From Lepidodermella squamata (lineage: Eukaryota; Gastrotricha), in the NCBI GenBank assembly GCA_047495785.1, contig JBLDXI010000042.1, positions 3,224,001 to 3,288,000 of the forward strand: 64,000 bases of DNA, given 5' to 3'. The number at the start of each line of letters is the position of its first letter. The first letter of the stretch is position 1. Shown in pieces: positions 61,706 through 64,000 of the stretch. A program made the position numbers and the translations under genes. The notes beneath the pieces were generated by a model. The model was not told the DNA's origin. It was given only the letters and a program-made list of their open reading frames with translations, and did not search any database.

Positions 61706-63034
61706 ATGAACCCGAGTCAACTAGATCAAGGTCCTGACTGCCAGATTTGCGGCCTCAGCTGTGGCGTTGTTTACCGGCGCCAGCGTCAAGATGGTCTCAC
61801 GTCTATATGTATCGCTTGCAAAGTAATGAGTCACGTGACGTCTGGAAAGCACGCTTTTCACATAAAAAATATTGTTTTTGTTGATTTCAGAAATTTTTTC
61901 GTCGCAACTGTCACCGCCCGGAGAGTTCGATGAAGTGCCACGGTGGTTTGACTAATACGTGCAATTTGAAAGACGAACCAGCCCCAGGGACGGATCCGAA
62001 TCGAGTCGTTGTCGCAACAACAGGCGCTTTATATCGAAAATCTTGTCCTAGATGCCGCATGATGAAATGCCGACAGCTTGGTCTGGGAAAGCGGAAATCA
62101 GCGAGAAATTCGCAGAAACATACCGACTCGAATTCTCAAAGCTCTCAGGAAACTTTGGCGATAAGCCAAGATTCGATGACGCTAGAATCACCTTCATCAA
62201 TAGCCCAACCTGAGCTGAGCCAGTTCGAAAATATCCTTCAGCGATTCATCCCAGCTATCGGTGAATTCCAAGAGTCTTTGAACCAGGTAAAATTCTGGTT
62301 TTAAATTTTTTTAAATTTTTTTCTCGATTCTTAAAGCTGCCATTGAGGCGAAGGGCGATTCAGTTTTCATCCGGTGCCGAAGCTTGGCGTAGCGTTATGC
62401 TAAATTTCGAACATTTACTGCGGATTTACAAGAAATTTCTCACGAATGTGATACCGAATTTCGCATCAATGCCACTCGAGGCGCGTTGTTCTACCTACTC
62501 TCAGACTTTCATCCCAGTCTGGTTGACGATTTCAGGCCACGCTTCACCGCTCACGCCATCGATGGCGCAGGAAAACGCTCTCCAACTAGACAATTTTTTC
62601 CCCGAGGCTAAGGTTGATTTCTTACGGAAATTATCTCTGAATTTTGAACATTTTGATTATTTCAGGGTCAAATTGAGGAATCTCGGCATATTTGGGCTTT
62701 GATCAACAGCTGGAATCCAACTCCGACGGAATTTGCGAGTTTTATCGCGGCGATGTTGCTCGAGACCGATCCGAATAGACTCTTAATTACGACCCCCGAG
62801 GCGAGCCAGGACACAATGGCCATTGACGAAACTATGCCGAACGAGATACTAGCAACGTGGCTGTTGAATCTCGCGAATTTAGGACACCCTGTGACAGGCG
62901 CTGTTAAAAACAGCGTCAATTTCGCTAGAGAGCGGCGCCAAAGTGCGGCTATTGAAATGTATAGGCGACGAGCAGCTGAACTCGCTGGAATAAACAGCCC
63001 GTTATACGTTGATGTTTTGACTCTGGATAAATAA
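61706..63034 (+). CDS. Nuclear receptor NR4 of the local array
   Basis: Exons 61706-61822, 61891-62286, 62337-62612 and 62666-63034 give 385 residues. Module 1: CQIC, 19 residues (VVYRRQRQDGLTSI), CIACKKFFRRN, with the intron at CK|KF. Module 2: CHGGLTNTC, about 25 residues, CPRCRMMKCRQLGLGKRK. A Ser/Gln hinge (NSQSSQETLAISQDS) precedes the LBD, which starts at the same exon edge as in NR2/NR3 (Q|LPLR) and contains NVIPNFASMPLEARCS and NPTPTEFASFIAAMLL. The YRRQRxDGLTS block is shared with NR5, pairing these two as closest relatives. Confidence 0.84.
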
Positions 63035-63453
63035 ATTGAAATTGACAGAAAAATATTTAATACAGGTGACAATAAATCGTGAGTATTTTAATGTCCCTGA
63101 TACGTGGATGAATTAGTGTTCCGTGGATAATGTATTTGCATCTGCATCAGACCTTCACACTCACCTAGACATTGATCGATATTAAATTTCAAAGCATTGA
63201 ATGTCATCATTTTTTTCTTTCACTGCTGTCAATTGGCTGAAAGCGCGCCGCCTCGCTGTCGATTATCGATCAAAATTAATTAACCTCCACACGGCGGCGT
63301 TTGCCTCTAACGCACGTCTGCTAACTGGTTGAAATAAGCTGATGTTTATTTTTCAACGACGCAGCAACAGGTCAAATTGCGAGATTTTCTTTCCGCTATT
63401 TTTTGTCCCCTATTTCGCAGTTTTTTCATACGAAATACGTCCGACTTTCCTCG
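63035..63453. other. Spacer between NR4 and NR5
   Basis: 0.42 kb, flanking UTRs and presumed promoter; nothing else was recognised. Confidence 0.5.
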
Positions 63454-64000
63454 ATGCAGGTGTTCAGTAGTGAGATCAGTTTAACAACCCTTTGCCAGGT
63501 TTGCGATCAACCTGGCGGGGTTCCTTATAAACGACAACGTTACGACGGCCTGACCTCAATATGCATTGCTTGCAAGGTAAATTTTTTTTAAAAAAGTACG
63601 AAAATCACGATTTAATTTTTTCAGAAATTTTTCCGTCGAAATTGCTTTAAAAATGTTGATTCAATGCATTGCAAGTTCACGGCGCCAGTTTTAGCTGCTG
63701 ACTCCGGAAATTTTACGAGCCGAAAAAATCGCTTATGTGGCAGTAAATCCTGCCCTCGATGCCGTTTAGCAAAGTGTTTCAAACTCGGGCTAGGCGGGCG
63801 GGCTCAACAGGGCAGTGATTTTGGCAACGATGATGAAAATTCGAGCGCGGCGGTGATTTCAAACAATTCGAGCAATTTGTCGAGCCCTCAGCAGCAACAA
63901 GTGATGATTGTCGATCGTAAACGGGCTGACTCTATAGCGAGTAATAACAGCAGTTTTTACAATGGCCGATTCAGTCTTAACTCTGAGCCATCTCTTGAAG
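63454..64000 (+). CDS. Nuclear receptor NR5 of the local array, 3' truncated by window edge
   Basis: Exons 63454-63576 and 63625 onward, still open at 64000. Module 1: CQVC, 19 residues including PYKRQRYDGLTSI, CIACKKFFRRN with the CK|KF intron as in NR4. Module 2 is odd: one Cys (MHCKF) near its start, then about 23 residues to CGSKSCPRCRLAKCFKLGLG, so the second ligand lies next to the last pair instead of a few residues after the first. A Ser/Asn/Gln-rich hinge follows (SNLSSPQQQQ). The LBD is outside the window. An alternative upstream start in the same frame is not excluded. Confidence 0.8.

Overview
The window reads as a compact animal genome and most likely a nematode. Introns are mostly short (about 45-60 nt) with GT..AG ends. 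There is a tandem cluster of fast-evolving nuclear receptors with nematode-style degenerate zinc modules. Four same-strand gene pairs have an AATAAA followed closely by a 3' splice-acceptor-like tract just before the next ATG, as expected for operons resolved by spliced-leader trans-splicing. The species cannot be named from the sequence; codon use and the histone, collagen and receptor details do not look like Caenorhabditis, so I infer a non-Caenorhabditis nematode.

Layout, left to right: the 5' half of a RING/B-box TRIM-NHL protein (minus, running off the left edge); 3.8 kb without a recognised gene; TRAP-gamma (SSR3) followed by the peroxin PEX2 (plus), tail-to-tail with a small two-TM protein (minus); glutaminase genes A and B (minus); a Ly6-type GPI-anchored protein (plus); a four-gene core histone cluster (H3-, H4+, H2A-, H2B+) whose genes share an identical 40-nt 3' block; a third glutaminase (C, minus); 4.7 kb of gene-poor AT-rich sequence; a sushi-domain secreted protein and a collagen/C1q protein (plus); vigilin (minus, five exons, about 14 KH domains); SYAP1 and mitochondrial ribosomal protein mL40 (plus); SMIM12 and a UBXN7-like protein (minus); ATGL/PNPLA2 and RagA (plus); then five head-to-tail nuclear receptors (plus), the last cut by the right edge.

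Functional groupings: SSR3 (ER translocon), vigilin (ER-associated mRNA binding), UBXN7 (p97 adaptor) and RagA/ATGL (nutrient signalling, lipolysis) are housekeeping genes. The two local expansions are the glutaminases (three divergent copies, one with Thr at the position of a conserved active-site Tyr) and the nuclear receptors (zinc modules stretched well beyond the canonical spacing, one using His as a probable first zinc ligand). The histone quartet is embedded within the glutaminase array.

Gene models were built by hand from reading frame, splice consensus, phase continuity and remembered family sequences; exon edges are given so they can be tested against RNA data.
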